Below are positions 9,207 through 17,944 of a stretch of 64,000 bases of DNA, in pieces. The notes under the pieces were generated by a model that worked only from the letters and a program-made list of their open reading frames with translations, made no database searches and had not been told where the DNA came from. The first letter of the stretch is position 1. Each line of letters starts with the position of its first letter. This DNA is from Evansella sp. AB-P1 (GTDB taxonomy: Bacteria > Bacillota > Bacilli > Bacillales > Salisediminibacteriaceae): contig NZ_JARUKY010000001.1 in assembly GCF_029688925.1 (NCBI RefSeq), positions 1 through 64,000 on the forward strand, given 5' to 3'. The position numbers and the translations under genes are program-made.

Positions 9207-9668
9207 ATGAGCTTAAGCTGGGAGTATACGTCATCTAGCCCTGAGGAAACAGAACAGTTAGCTAAGAGACTTGCGGAATTTTTACTTGGTGGTGATATCA
9301 TCACACTTGAGGGAGATTTAGGTGCTGGAAAAACTAGTTTTACAAAAGGTTTAGCTAAAGCCCTTGGTGTAAAGAAAAATGTTAATAGTCCTACATTTAC
9401 GATCATAAAAGAATATGAAGGAAGAGTACCATTTTTTCATATGGATGCTTATAGGATTGAGGATGATTGTGAAGACTTAGGGTTAGAAGAGTATTTCGAG
9501 GGAGATGGGGTAACCGTTGTTGAATGGCCAAGTATGATTTTGGATCAGCTTCCCAATAATCGATTAGAAATAACGATTAAGCGACTGGAAGAAATGGTTC
9601 GTTTGTTAACGTTTATTCCACACGGAGAAAGGTATACTTCAATTTGTAAGGAGATTTTTGAAAAATGA
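9207..9668 (+). CDS. tsaE: tRNA t6A-synthesis ATPase TsaE
   Basis: A 153-residue P-loop ATPase needed with TsaB and TsaD to move threonylcarbamoyl onto A37 of ANN-decoding tRNAs. The Walker A is 'LEGDLGAGKTSF' (residues ~34-45); 'VNSPTFTIIKEYEG', 'HMDAYRIED' and 'VVEWP' are family blocks. The ATG at 9207 follows TTGGAGGTT; the upstream in-frame TTG at 9192 overlaps that ribosome site. The stop overlaps the tsaB start by 4 bases, so the two are translationally coupled. Confidence 0.93.
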   Translation: MSLSWEYTSSSPEETEQLAKRLAEFLLGGDIITLEGDLGAGKTSFTKGLAKALGVKKNVNSPTFTIIKEYEGRVPFFHMDAYRIEDDCEDLGLEEYFEGDGVTVVEWPSMILDQLPNNRLEITIKRLEEMVRLLTFIPHGERYTSICKEIFEK

Positions 9669-10390
9669 ATGGATTAGCTATAGATACCTCTACCTTTGTG
9701 ATGGGGGTCGCCATAATGAAAGATAGTCAACTAGTAGGAGAATTTACGACAAATCTGAAGAAAAATCATTCTTTACGTTTAATGCCTGCCATTCGTCAAT
9801 TATTTGAGGAAGCGGAAATGAAGCCTAAAGAATTAGATCGAATTATTGTTTCGGAAGGGCCAGGCTCTTATACAGGGGTTCGGATAGGCGTTACCACTGC
9901 TAAGACATTAGCTTGGTCGTTAAACATTCCGATTGTGGGTATTTCGAGTCTTGAAATCCTTGCTCAAAATGGACGTTACTTTGATGGACTTATTTCACCT
10001 TTTATTGATGCGCGACGTGGACAAGTATATACAGGGCTTTATCGCTATAAGAATGGCATGATAATTAGAGAAATGAATGATCAGCTTACATTACATCATG
10101 ATTGGTTAGAAAAGCTAAAGGATCGTTTTACAGATGAAAGAATATTATTTATAAGCTCAGATATGGACAAGCATCAAGAAGCTTTAGTGCAAAAGTTAGA
10201 AGATCAAGCTGTCATTGCTGAAAATACAGATTTAGTTTTACGACCACGAGAAATGCTTCGTATTGGGATGAACAAGGGAACTGAGGGAGGTACTCACGAT
10301 TTCCGCCCAAATTACATACGTCTTGCTGAGGCTGAATCAAAATGGCTTGAAGGGAATCAAGGAGAAGAAATAAAGAATAAAGGTGAATAA
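9665..10390 (+). CDS. tsaB: tRNA t6A-synthesis protein TsaB
   Basis: A 241-residue ASKHA-fold protein that pairs with TsaD as its non-catalytic partner. It shows 'LAIDTSTFVMGVAI' at the N-terminus, 'VSEGPGSYTGVRIGVTTAKTLAW' and 'DARRGQVYTGLY'. ATG 9665 overlaps the tsaE stop. It lacks the TsaD HxxxH metal motif, as expected. Encoded between tsaE and rimI. Confidence 0.93.
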   Translation: MNGLAIDTSTFVMGVAIMKDSQLVGEFTTNLKKNHSLRLMPAIRQLFEEAEMKPKELDRIIVSEGPGSYTGVRIGVTTAKTLAWSLNIPIVGISSLEILAQNGRYFDGLISPFIDARRGQVYTGLYRYKNGMIIREMNDQLTLHHDWLEKLKDRFTDERILFISSDMDKHQEALVQKLEDQAVIAENTDLVLRPREMLRIGMNKGTEGGTHDFRPNYIRLAEAESKWLEGNQGEEIKNKGE

Positions 10391-10391
10391 T

Positions 10392-10844
10392 ATGGGGACT
10401 GAGGTACAAATTAGACTCATGGAAATAGATGATCTGGATCAAGTGATGGAAGTAGAACATGATTCCTTTACTTCCCCATGGAGCAGAGCAGCATTTGTTA
10501 ATGAATTAACGACAAATCAATTTGCCTATTACTTAGTAGCGGAGATTGATAAACGTATAGTTGGATACATAGGGGTGTGGATTATTGTAGATGAAGGCCA
10601 TATCACAAATATTGCTGTACATTCCAACTATAGAAGAAAAGGAATAGGGGATTTACTTTTAAAAGGTGCCATAGAGTTAGGGAAAACGTTAGGGGCAACA
10701 AAGTTAACATTAGAGGTTAGAGTTTCAAATATACGTGCGCAAAACATGTATAAGAAAAATGGCTTTCAGTATGGAGGCATAAGGAAAAGATATTATACAG
10801 ATAATCAAGAGGATGCACGAATTATGTGGGTGGGTTTAGAATGA
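10392..10844 (+). CDS. rimI: ribosomal-protein-S18-alanine N-acetyltransferase RimI
   Basis: A 150-residue GNAT acetyltransferase with the acetyl-CoA loop '[16 protein letters not shown]' and the RimI-typical '[19 protein letters not shown]' near the C-terminus. It N-acetylates ribosomal protein S18 and possibly other proteins. The ATG at 10392 is 1 base after the tsaB stop and is preceded by AAAGGTGA; the GTG at 10383 lies inside that ribosome site. Its stop overlaps the tsaD start. Confidence 0.9.
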   Translation: MGTEVQIRLMEIDDLDQVMEVEHDSFTSPWSRAAFVNELTTNQFAYYLVAEIDKRIVGYIGVWIIVDEGHITNIAVHSNYRRKGIGDLLLKGAIELGKTLGATKLTLEVRVSNIRAQNMYKKNGFQYGGIRKRYYTDNQEDARIMWVGLE

Positions 10845-11863
10845 TAGAGATGGATAGTAATAAGGATGTTATTATACTAGCAATTGAAACAAGCTGTGAT
10901 GAGACTTCTGCAGCTGTCATTAAAAATGGTCGTGAAATTTTAAGTAATGTAGTATCTTCACAAATTGAAAGTCATGAGCGCTTTGGTGGAGTTGTGCCAG
11001 AAATTGCATCACGGCATCACGTAGAACAAATTACCTTTATTATTGAAGAAGCAATGGAAAAAGGGGAAGTAACCTTTGAAGACATTGATGCCATAGCAGT
11101 TACAGAAGGTCCAGGATTAGTAGGTGCATTATTAATTGGGGTAAATGCTGCAAAAGCTCTTGCATTTGCTCATAATATTCCATTAATAGGAGTACATCAT
11201 ATTGCAGGGCATATCTATGCAAACCATTTTGTAGAGGAGCTAACCTTTCCTCTATTAACACTAGTTGTGTCTGGTGGACATACGGAGCTTGTTTACATGG
11301 AGAAGCATGGATCTTTTGAGGTGATTGGTGAAACGAGAGATGATGCTGTGGGAGAAGCATATGATAAAGTGGCTCGAACGTTAGGATTACCGTATCCTGG
11401 TGGACCTCATATTGATCGTTTAGCTCATGAAGGAGAGGCAACAATCAATTTCCCTCGTGCTTGGTTAGAGTCAGGGTCCTATGATTTTAGTTTTAGTGGT
11501 CTGAAATCTTCCGTTATTAATAAGCTACATAATGCAAAACAAAAAGGAGAAGAACTATCAACAGAAGAAATTGCTGCGAGTTTCCAAGAAAGTGTGATTG
11601 ATGTTCTTGTTACAAAAACAATGCTAGCAGCAAAGGAGAAAAAGGTGAAGCGGATTTTACTTGCTGGTGGTGTTGCTGCAAATAAAGGTCTCCGTAGGGA
11701 ATTAACAGCTGCTTGTAGTAAGCATGGTTTAGAGTTGACTATTCCACCTATATCATTGTGTACAGATAATGCTGCAATGATAGGGGCGGCAGGTACAATT
11801 TTGTACTTGCAAGGGAAAAGGTCGAATGACAGATTAAACGGCCAGCCTGGTCTTGTATTATAA
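10841..11863 (+). CDS. tsaD: tRNA N6-adenosine threonylcarbamoyltransferase TsaD
   Basis: A 340-residue catalytic subunit of t6A synthesis (formerly Gcp/YdiE). Clear signatures: '[15 protein letters not shown]', metal-binding '[15 protein letters not shown]' (HxxxH), '[11 protein letters not shown]', '[16 protein letters not shown]', '[10 protein letters not shown]', '[13 protein letters not shown]' and '[12 protein letters not shown]'. The ATGA overlap with the rimI stop fixes the start at 10841 rather than the upstream GTG. Last gene of its operon. Confidence 0.95.
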   Translation: MIEMDSNKDVIILAIETSCDETSAAVIKNGREILSNVVSSQIESHERFGGVVPEIASRHHVEQITFIIEEAMEKGEVTFEDIDAIAVTEGPGLVGALLIGVNAAKALAFAHNIPLIGVHHIAGHIYANHFVEELTFPLLTLVVSGGHTELVYMEKHGSFEVIGETRDDAVGEAYDKVARTLGLPYPGGPHIDRLAHEGEATINFPRAWLESGSYDFSFSGLKSSVINKLHNAKQKGEELSTEEIAASFQESVIDVLVTKTMLAAKEKKVKRILLAGGVAANKGLRRELTAACSKHGLELTIPPISLCTDNAAMIGAAGTILYLQGKRSNDRLNGQPGLVL

Positions 11864-11868
11864 GTTTT

Positions 11869-11904
11869 AACCTTCTTGTCCACAATAGGATAAGAAGGTT
11901 TTTT
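11869..11904 (+). terminator. terminator of the thiL-tsaD operon
   Basis: A perfect 9-bp stem AACCTTCTT/AAGAAGGTT with a 14-base loop, followed by TTTT, 5 bases after tsaD. Confidence 0.85.
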
Positions 11905-11922
11905 GTGATACGACTGTAGGGT

Positions 11923-12283
11923 TGTGGATAAGTGTTTTCTGTAAAAGAAGGAATTTAAGTCAATGAGGAAAGCAAAAATGTTCACAAGATTGCGACTCCT
12001 TCAGGGTTTCCCATTCTTATAAATACGAATATATGATCTTGTTAATAACATGTTATTAACAGTCTGTGGATAATGTGGATAAATCAAAAAACAGTTATTC
12101 CACCAATACTGCACTTGTTAACAACAAAATTGTGGATAAGTACACTAATTTGTGAATAACATGTAAAAACTATTGATAAATCTAACTAAATTATGTGGAT
12201 AGTGATGTGGATAATGTGGATATGTAATAGAAATGTTTATTTAAGACTAGTTTGTTTATTCTGTATTTTTATATTGTGGATAA
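11923..12283 (+). promoter_or_regulatory. DnaA-box cluster downstream of tsaD
   Basis: Six perfect copies of TGTGGATAA (reverse complement of the DnaA box TTATCCACA) in one orientation at 11923, 12065, 12074, 12131, 12206 and 12275. Near-matches lie at 12151 (TGTGAATAA), 12194 (TGTGGATAG) and 12215 (TGTGGATAT). The pairs at 12065/12074 and 12206/12215 abut directly. Two more perfect copies lie inside the next gene at 12840 and 12891. B. subtilis has stable DnaA-binding clusters away from oriC, one reported at this same tsaD (gcp) locus. It probably titrates DnaA or restrains initiation. Confidence 0.85.
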
Positions 12284-14433
12284 TAGGGCAGTCTGAAGTA
12301 TATAAAGGAGCCGGAGTACAGAACAGTGAGGATTTATCTGAAAAAAATATTGTTGTTCTACTAATACCAGGATTGTCATTTGAAGAGATGGATGCAGTTC
12401 TTGAGGAAGCCCGTTATGAACAATTATGGTCCAGCGGTGCATTTGGTTCAATCAATCTAAAGCCGGATGGGAGCTATTCTTATTTAAATAATGCTGTATC
12501 CTTAAGTACTGGTAAAAGAGGCTTAGGGGTGAAGGGATGGAATGCCTTTGAAAGAGAGGAGTTAATAGATGGTACGCCTGTAGATGAATTATTTCTACAA
12601 TGGTATGGGAAAGCACCACTATCCTCCATTGTGCATCCATATTTTCATTTATTAGAGAAAAAAAATAAGGAAGGAAGCTTTGAGCCAACAATAGGTTTGT
12701 TAGGAGAAAACCTCAATCAACAGCAAGTATATACATATGTTATTGGGAATTCAGATGTACGAAATGAAAAAACTCGGTATGGATCTTTATTTACAATGGA
12801 TCAAAAAGGCAATGGAAATGGAGATCTTCATAGTGTGATTGTGGATAACTATTCCTTTCCTACAGGAAAAAAAACAGATTCGGTAAAACTTGTGGATAAA
12901 ATAAATCAAATCCAAGGAGAACAAGGTCGTACATTCATTGTTGTGGAATGGGGGGATTTACATCGTCTCTTTTCAGAAGCAGAGTTAATGGAAGCTGATC
13001 ATTATGAAGATCAATATACAAAAACGCTAGCTAATTTAGAAAAAACAATATACTCTCTTTTTGCTGAAACAAAAGGTGAGTTGTGGATGGTTTCCCCTAA
13101 TGTAAATACAGAGGCTTATAAGCGTAAGAACCAATTAGGGCCAGTTTGGGTTTGGAAAGAAGAACGGGGACAAAAAGGCATGTTATATTCCAATACAACA
13201 CGGCGAACCTCACTTGTTAGTAACACAGATTTAGCAGATACGTGGATAAACGCTTTTACTTCAAAAAATGATGACCAGAATTCGTCTATTGATTTTATAG
13301 AGGATTTCTCAAGTGATGATTGGTATATTCCTAAATTTCAACAAAGGTTAAAAGAAATTAACTATGTTTTTGATAAAAGGGGTGCAGTTCTTTCAAGCTA
13401 TGTATCTTCACTAGTCGTGTTGTTGATAATAGTGACATTCGTTAAATGGTTATTCAATGAACGACTGAGCTGGAGAAATGGAGCAATATTATTACTGTTA
13501 AGTGGAGTGTTATCTCCATTTCTATTTTTAGTTTCATCGCCTTGGGTAATAAACGTTCCTCCACTAATTTATGTGTTGTTTATCATGGCTGGGAGCATAG
13601 TGTTGGCATTATTATTAAAAAGGCTAACAAAACATCCCTTTAGCTTAGCTTGTTTTTTTACATTTTTTTCATTAGCTGTGGACGTTTCTTTAGGGAGTTA
13701 TTTGACCCATCGATCATTTCTTAGCTATGATCCAGTAATAGGAGCAAGATATTATGGTATTGGAAATGAATATGCTGGCATCTTTTTAGTTTGTGGTTTA
13801 TTTTCAGTCACACCATTTCTGAATGACGTGCACAATGAAAAAAGGAAAGAAAAGCTTAAGAATTGGACGAAAACGGCATTTATGCTTCTGTTAATTATAT
13901 TTGTACTTGGTGCATCCACTCTTGGGGCAAATGCAGGAGCTAGTATTTCTACTGGAATGGTCTTTTTGTTTGTCTCGTATTGTTTATTATTGAAAAAAAA
14001 TAATTTAGTAGTAAAAAGTAGTATTATCGGATTTGTAACCATTATATTATTTGTAGCTCTCTATTTATTGCAAATGGGACAGCCTAATAGTCACATTTCA
14101 CTAGCATTTCAATCATTATTTCAAGGAGAGTGGTCTATCATTTGGAATACGATAGAAAGAAAGCTACAAATGAATTGGAAAATATTCCGAATCTCATATT
14201 GGACCCAGCTATTCATTACGAGCTATTTTCTCATTGGAATTGTGTTGTGGAGACAGAAAAAAGACCAGCTACATGAGCAACAGCGTTTTTTACTTAATGG
14301 TGCAGTTGTAGGGTCGTTAGCGTTACTTATATTGAATGATTCAGGTATTGTAGCGGCAGCCACATCCATGTTCATAACCTTAAGTGTTTGTTACGGGTGG
14401 TCTTTTATCAATCAATTAGAAGAAAAAGGATAA
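12193..14433 (+). CDS. large polytopic membrane protein with an alkaline-phosphatase-like N-terminal region
   Basis: Up to 746 residues. A hydrophobic signal/anchor (near residues 15-32) is followed by ~350 residues whose opening 'NIVVLLIPGLSFEEMD' and 'NNAVSLSTGKRG' recall the alkaline-phosphatase/sulfatase superfamily, but the usual metal ligands are not obvious. Residues ~395-746 form eight to ten membrane spans with conserved-looking 'GARYYGIGNEYAGIF' and 'STLGANAGASIS'. The start is uncertain: the first ten codons (MWIVMWIMWI) are simply the DnaA boxes in translation and no Shine-Dalgarno precedes ATG 12193. The true start may lie a little downstream. Unknown function; perhaps an envelope polymer or lipid-modifying protein. 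Confidence 0.7.
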   Translation: MWIVMWIMWICNRNVYLRLVCLFCIFILWIIGQSEVYKGAGVQNSEDLSEKNIVVLLIPGLSFEEMDAVLEEARYEQLWSSGAFGSINLKPDGSYSYLNNAVSLSTGKRGLGVKGWNAFEREELIDGTPVDELFLQWYGKAPLSSIVHPYFHLLEKKNKEGSFEPTIGLLGENLNQQQVYTYVIGNSDVRNEKTRYGSLFTMDQKGNGNGDLHSVIVDNYSFPTGKKTDSVKLVDKINQIQGEQGRTFIVVEWGDLHRLFSEAELMEADHYEDQYTKTLANLEKTIYSLFAETKGELWMVSPNVNTEAYKRKNQLGPVWVWKEERGQKGMLYSNTTRRTSLVSNTDLADTWINAFTSKNDDQNSSIDFIEDFSSDDWYIPKFQQRLKEINYVFDKRGAVLSSYVSSLVVLLIIVTFVKWLFNERLSWRNGAILLLLSGVLSPFLFLVSSPWVINVPPLIYVLFIMAGSIVLALLLKRLTKHPFSLACFFTFFSLAVDVSLGSYLTHRSFLSYDPVIGARYYGIGNEYAGIFLVCGLFSVTPFLNDVHNEKRKEKLKNWTKTAFMLLLIIFVLGASTLGANAGASISTGMVFLFVSYCLLLKKNNLVVKSSIIGFVTIILFVALYLLQMGQPNSHISLAFQSLFQGEWSIIWNTIERKLQMNWKIFRISYWTQLFITSYFLIGIVLWRQKKDQLHEQQRFLLNGAVVGSLALLILNDSGIVAAATSMFITLSVCYGWSFINQLEEKG

Positions 14434-14451
14434 CCAGCTAGTAAGAAAAGC

Positions 14452-14490
14452 CTCTCAAAAGGAGTAATATCCTTTTGAGAGACTTTTTAT
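14452..14490. terminator. bidirectional terminator between convergent genes
   Basis: A perfect 12-bp stem (14452-14463 with 14470-14481, CTCTCAAAAGGA/TCCTTTTGAGAG) with a 6-base loop. T-rich flanks occur on both sides, so it can serve the membrane protein gene (+) and ydiF (-). Confidence 0.85.
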
Positions 14491-16427
14491 TATTCCTCTT
14501 CCAATTGAAGCTCTTCCCATTCCTCAAGCCAAGTTTCTATATTTTTCTTTGATGCTTCAATGGACTCGTTTAATTGTAACGATTTTTCGTGGTCTTGATA
14601 TACGTCAGGATCACATAATTCTTCTTCCCAACCACTAATATTTTCTTCTTCCTTTTCGATCTTTAATTCCAGTTCCTCAATTTGGCGCTGTCGTTGCCGT
14701 TCTTGTCTCTTCAGTTCTTTTTCCCGTTCATAATCACGCTTGGCTTGCTTTTCAGGTTCTGCAGCTTCTTTATTGCCATCCTTAGCGGCAGCTTTCTCTC
14801 TTTCAAGCTGCTTCCATTCTTCCTGTTCAAGTTTTTTAGCTAGATAGTAATCATAGTCTCCTAAGTAGTTTTTCATCTGCGTAGGAGATAGCTCTACAAT
14901 ACGGGTAGCCATACGATTTACAAAATAACGATCGTGAGAAACAAATAATAGAGTCCCAGGAAAATGGATTAAAGCTGACTCAAGTACTTCTTTACTATCT
15001 ATATCGAGATGGTTCGTAGGTTCGTCTAAAATTAATAAATTTGCTTTTTTCATCATAAGCTTTGCAAGGGCAAGACGAGCTTTTTCCCCACCACTTAGGT
15101 CTGCTACAATTTTTAATACGTCATCCCCACTAAATAGAAAGTTTCCAAGAATCGTTCGAATATCCTTTTCTAACGTTTGTGGATAATCGTCCCAGAGTTC
15201 TTGAAGGACTGTTTTATTTGAAGTAAGCTCTGTTTGCTCTTGGTCATAATAACCGATAGAAACATTGCTTCCATATTTAATAGTACCTTCTAAAGGTTGT
15301 AGCTTCTTGGATATAGCTTTAATTAATGTAGATTTTCCAATTCCATTAGGACCAATGAGTGCAACACTTTCTCCTCGATTGAGATGAAGATTAATATTTT
15401 CAAAAAGCTTTTCATCGTCATATCCTACGGAGAGGTTGTCCACTGTCAGTACGTCATTTCCACTTTGTTTTTCCGTTTGAAAGCTAAAGTTTGCAGAATG
15501 GTCGTCATCCATAGGACGGTTCATTACTGTCATTCTTTCAAGCTGTTTTCTTCTACTTTTTGCCCGATTTGTCGTAGAAGCCCGTGCAATATTTCGTTGA
15601 ACAAAATCTTCTAACTTTTTGATTTCACCTTGCTGTTTCTCAAATCGCTTTAGTTCAATTTCAAGTTGCTTTCCTTTTTCATCCAAATATTTCGAGTAAT
15701 TTCCTGTGAATTTTTTCGTCTGGTTAAAAGAAAGCTCGTACACATGATTTACGATTCGATCCAAAAAGTAACGATCGTGGGAGACCACAAGAATGGCGCC
15801 ACTATATCCGGATAAATAACCTTCTAACCATGTAAGTGTTTCAATATCTAAGTGGTTAGTAGGTTCATCTAAAATGAGTAAATCAGGCTTTGATAAGAGT
15901 AATTTTCCTAGGGCAAGTCGAGTTTTTTGACCACCACTTAAGGAGTTGATTTTTGTGGTGTAATCAAATTGAGAAAAATTTAGACCAGATAAAATGCTCC
16001 GAATATCAGCTTCGTATTGATATCCACCTTGATCTTTAAAATCCTGCTGCAGCTGATCATACTCCTCCATAACCTTATCAATATTATCAATAAGAGGATC
16101 ACTCATTTTTTCCTCTAATTCACGTAAATCCTTTTCCATAGCCTTTAAATGGTGAAAAACAGTATTCATTTCGTCCCAAATGGAACGTTCTGATATAAGT
16201 CCACTATCCTGGGCTAAATAACCCATGGAGACTCCTTTAGGAATAATGAGATCACCAGAATCATAGGAAAGCTCACCTGCAATGATTTTTAATAAGGTAG
16301 ACTTCCCTGCACCGTTACGACCAACTAGAGCAATTCGATCACGGGATTGTACCTCGAGTTTTACATTTGATAGTATCATCTCGGCCCCAAAGGATTTTGA
16401 CAACTGTACACATTGTAATAAAATCAT
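14490..16427 (-). CDS. ydiF: ABC-F family ATPase YdiF
   Basis: A 645-residue soluble ABC-F protein with two ATPase cassettes and no membrane part. Cassette 1: Walker A 'GRNGAGKSTLL', signature 'LSGGQKTRLALGKLLLSKPDLLILDEPTNHLD'. Cassette 2: 'GPNGIGKSTLI', 'LSGGEKARLALAKLMM', 'LILDEPTNHLD'. A charged inter-domain linker and a long C-terminal coiled coil (last ~110 residues) are typical. Such proteins act on the ribosome. ATG 16427 is chosen because GAGG lies 9 bases upstream; the frame is open up to 16463. It is convergent to the tsaD-side gene and divergent from moaC, as in B. subtilis. Confidence 0.9.
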   Translation of the reverse strand: MILLQCVQLSKSFGAEMILSNVKLEVQSRDRIALVGRNGAGKSTLLKIIAGELSYDSGDLIIPKGVSMGYLAQDSGLISERSIWDEMNTVFHHLKAMEKDLRELEEKMSDPLIDNIDKVMEEYDQLQQDFKDQGGYQYEADIRSILSGLNFSQFDYTTKINSLSGGQKTRLALGKLLLSKPDLLILDEPTNHLDIETLTWLEGYLSGYSGAILVVSHDRYFLDRIVNHVYELSFNQTKKFTGNYSKYLDEKGKQLEIELKRFEKQQGEIKKLEDFVQRNIARASTTNRAKSRRKQLERMTVMNRPMDDDHSANFSFQTEKQSGNDVLTVDNLSVGYDDEKLFENINLHLNRGESVALIGPNGIGKSTLIKAISKKLQPLEGTIKYGSNVSIGYYDQEQTELTSNKTVLQELWDDYPQTLEKDIRTILGNFLFSGDDVLKIVADLSGGEKARLALAKLMMKKANLLILDEPTNHLDIDSKEVLESALIHFPGTLLFVSHDRYFVNRMATRIVELSPTQMKNYLGDYDYYLAKKLEQEEWKQLEREKAAAKDGNKEAAEPEKQAKRDYEREKELKRQERQRQRQIEELELKIEKEEENISGWEEELCDPDVYQDHEKSLQLNESIEASKKNIETWLEEWEELQLEEE

Positions 16428-16573
16428 TTCGTTCATCCTCACCGTCTTATCCATACGTTTCACAAAGTAAGTTTACATGAAGGTAACCTCTTGTAGCAAC
16501 TTAAAACATGAAAAAGGTTTGTGCAGATTGTGAATGAATAGTGTACAATAGAGGAGTAAAGGAGGTTGGCACG

Positions 16574-17062
16574 ATGGATACGTTTACACACTTTAATGAA
16601 CAGGGTCGTGCTAAAATGGTTGATATTAGCAATAAGGCCGAAACTGTTCGTACAGCAATTGCGAAAAGCAGTATCCAAGTAAATAAAGAAATTTACGACA
16701 ACATTCGAGAAGGAACAATGAAGAAGGGTGATGTCCTATCTGTGGCACAAGTAGCAGGGGTAATGGCTGCAAAAAATACATCACAATGGATTCCTATGTG
16801 TCATCCTTTGTCATTATCTGGCGTAAATATTTTATTTAACTGGGATTTAAGTCATTCAAATTATACTTTACATATAGAGGTTAATGTGAAAACAAAGGGA
16901 AGTACTGGAGTAGAAATGGAAGCATTAACAGCTGCAACTGCAACGGCGTTAACTGTTTATGATATGTGTAAGGCTGTTGATAAAGGGATGGTCATTGGTG
17001 AAACTTATCTAGTCGAAAAAACTGGTGGGAAAAATGGCGATTTCAAAAGAGATAACAAGTAA
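16574..17062 (+). CDS. moaC: cyclic pyranopterin monophosphate synthase
   Basis: A 162-residue MoaC, which forms cyclic pyranopterin monophosphate in molybdenum-cofactor synthesis. Diagnostic blocks: '[19 protein letters not shown]', '[25 protein letters not shown]', '[28 protein letters not shown]' and 'KTGGKNGDF'. The ATG at 16574 follows GGAGG with good spacing; the longer frame from 16541 includes the promoter region, where TACAAT at 16544 resembles a -10. No other moa genes lie here; the position next to ydiF and rex is conserved in Bacillus. Confidence 0.93.
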   Translation: MDTFTHFNEQGRAKMVDISNKAETVRTAIAKSSIQVNKEIYDNIREGTMKKGDVLSVAQVAGVMAAKNTSQWIPMCHPLSLSGVNILFNWDLSHSNYTLHIEVNVKTKGSTGVEMEALTAATATALTVYDMCKAVDKGMVIGETYLVEKTGGKNGDFKRDNK

Positions 17063-17135
17063 TTGATGGGATTTAACTGTGTGAGAAAGGCTTTTCTAAA
17101 TATAAAAAATGCAATGGTAGGAGGGAATACTAATT

Positions 17136-17771
17136 ATGGACGTGGATCAAGCAAAAATACCGCAAGCAACAGCTAAGAGATTACCATTATATTATCGATT
17201 TTTAGAAAGCTTACAAGCTTCAGGTAAACACCGAGTTTCATCCTCGGAGTTAAGTGATGCCGTAAAAGTTGATTCAGCTACGATACGTAGGGATTTTTCT
17301 TATTTCGGTGCCTTAGGAAAAAAAGGATATGGATACAATGTAAACTATTTATTAACTTTTTTCCGTAAGACATTGGATCAAGATGAAATCACAAAGGTCA
17401 TTCTTGTAGGTGTAGGTAATTTAGGTACAGCATTTTTAAACTATAACTTTACAAAGAGTAATAGTACGAGAATTGAGATGGCGTTTGATGTGGATAAAGA
17501 TAAGGTAGGGGAGGAAATTGGAAGCGTTCCCATTTATCATTTAGACCAACTTCCGGACAAGGTTGGAGATGACGTAGAGGTGGCGATTCTTACTGTTCCT
17601 GCACATGCTGCCCAAGTGATTGCAGATCAGCTAGTTGCTTCAGGAATTAAAGGAATTTTAAACTTCACACCAGCTAGATTGTCAGTACCAGAAAACGTTC
17701 GCATTCATCACATAGACTTATCAGTTGAATTACAGTCTCTTATTTATTTTTTAAGGCATTATCCAATTTAA
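17136..17771 (+). CDS. rex: redox-sensing transcriptional repressor Rex
   Basis: A 211-residue NADH/NAD+-sensing repressor of fermentative and anaerobic respiratory genes. The N-terminal winged helix contains '[26 protein letters not shown]' (split at residues ~28-55), then a Rossmann domain with '[15 protein letters not shown]' (near residues 90-104), '[10 protein letters not shown]' and the C-terminal swap helix '[14 protein letters not shown]'. GTAGGAGGG precedes ATG 17136. A strong terminator follows. Confidence 0.94.
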   Translation: MDVDQAKIPQATAKRLPLYYRFLESLQASGKHRVSSSELSDAVKVDSATIRRDFSYFGALGKKGYGYNVNYLLTFFRKTLDQDEITKVILVGVGNLGTAFLNYNFTKSNSTRIEMAFDVDKDKVGEEIGSVPIYHLDQLPDKVGDDVEVAILTVPAHAAQVIADQLVASGIKGILNFTPARLSVPENVRIHHIDLSVELQSLIYFLRHYPI

Positions 17772-17796
17772 TCTTTTATAATCTTTCTCAAAATTT

Positions 17797-17850
17797 AAAA
17801 GAGGTTATCTCTACACGGTTTTTGCTGTTTGGAGATAGCCTCTTTTCTGT
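17797..17850 (+). terminator. terminator after rex
   Basis: A 15-bp stem (17797-17811 with 17832-17846; arms AAAAGAGGTTATCTC and GAGATAGCCTCTTTT, one G-U pair) with a 20-base loop. The right arm ends in TTTT. Confidence 0.8.
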
Positions 17851-17944
17851 GTAAAGTTTGTAAGCGTTCTATCATTCACAGGATTCTAATATCATGATAT
17901 AGTAGAAGTATTATTTCGAGAGTCGAAAAGAGTGGGTGAAGCAA

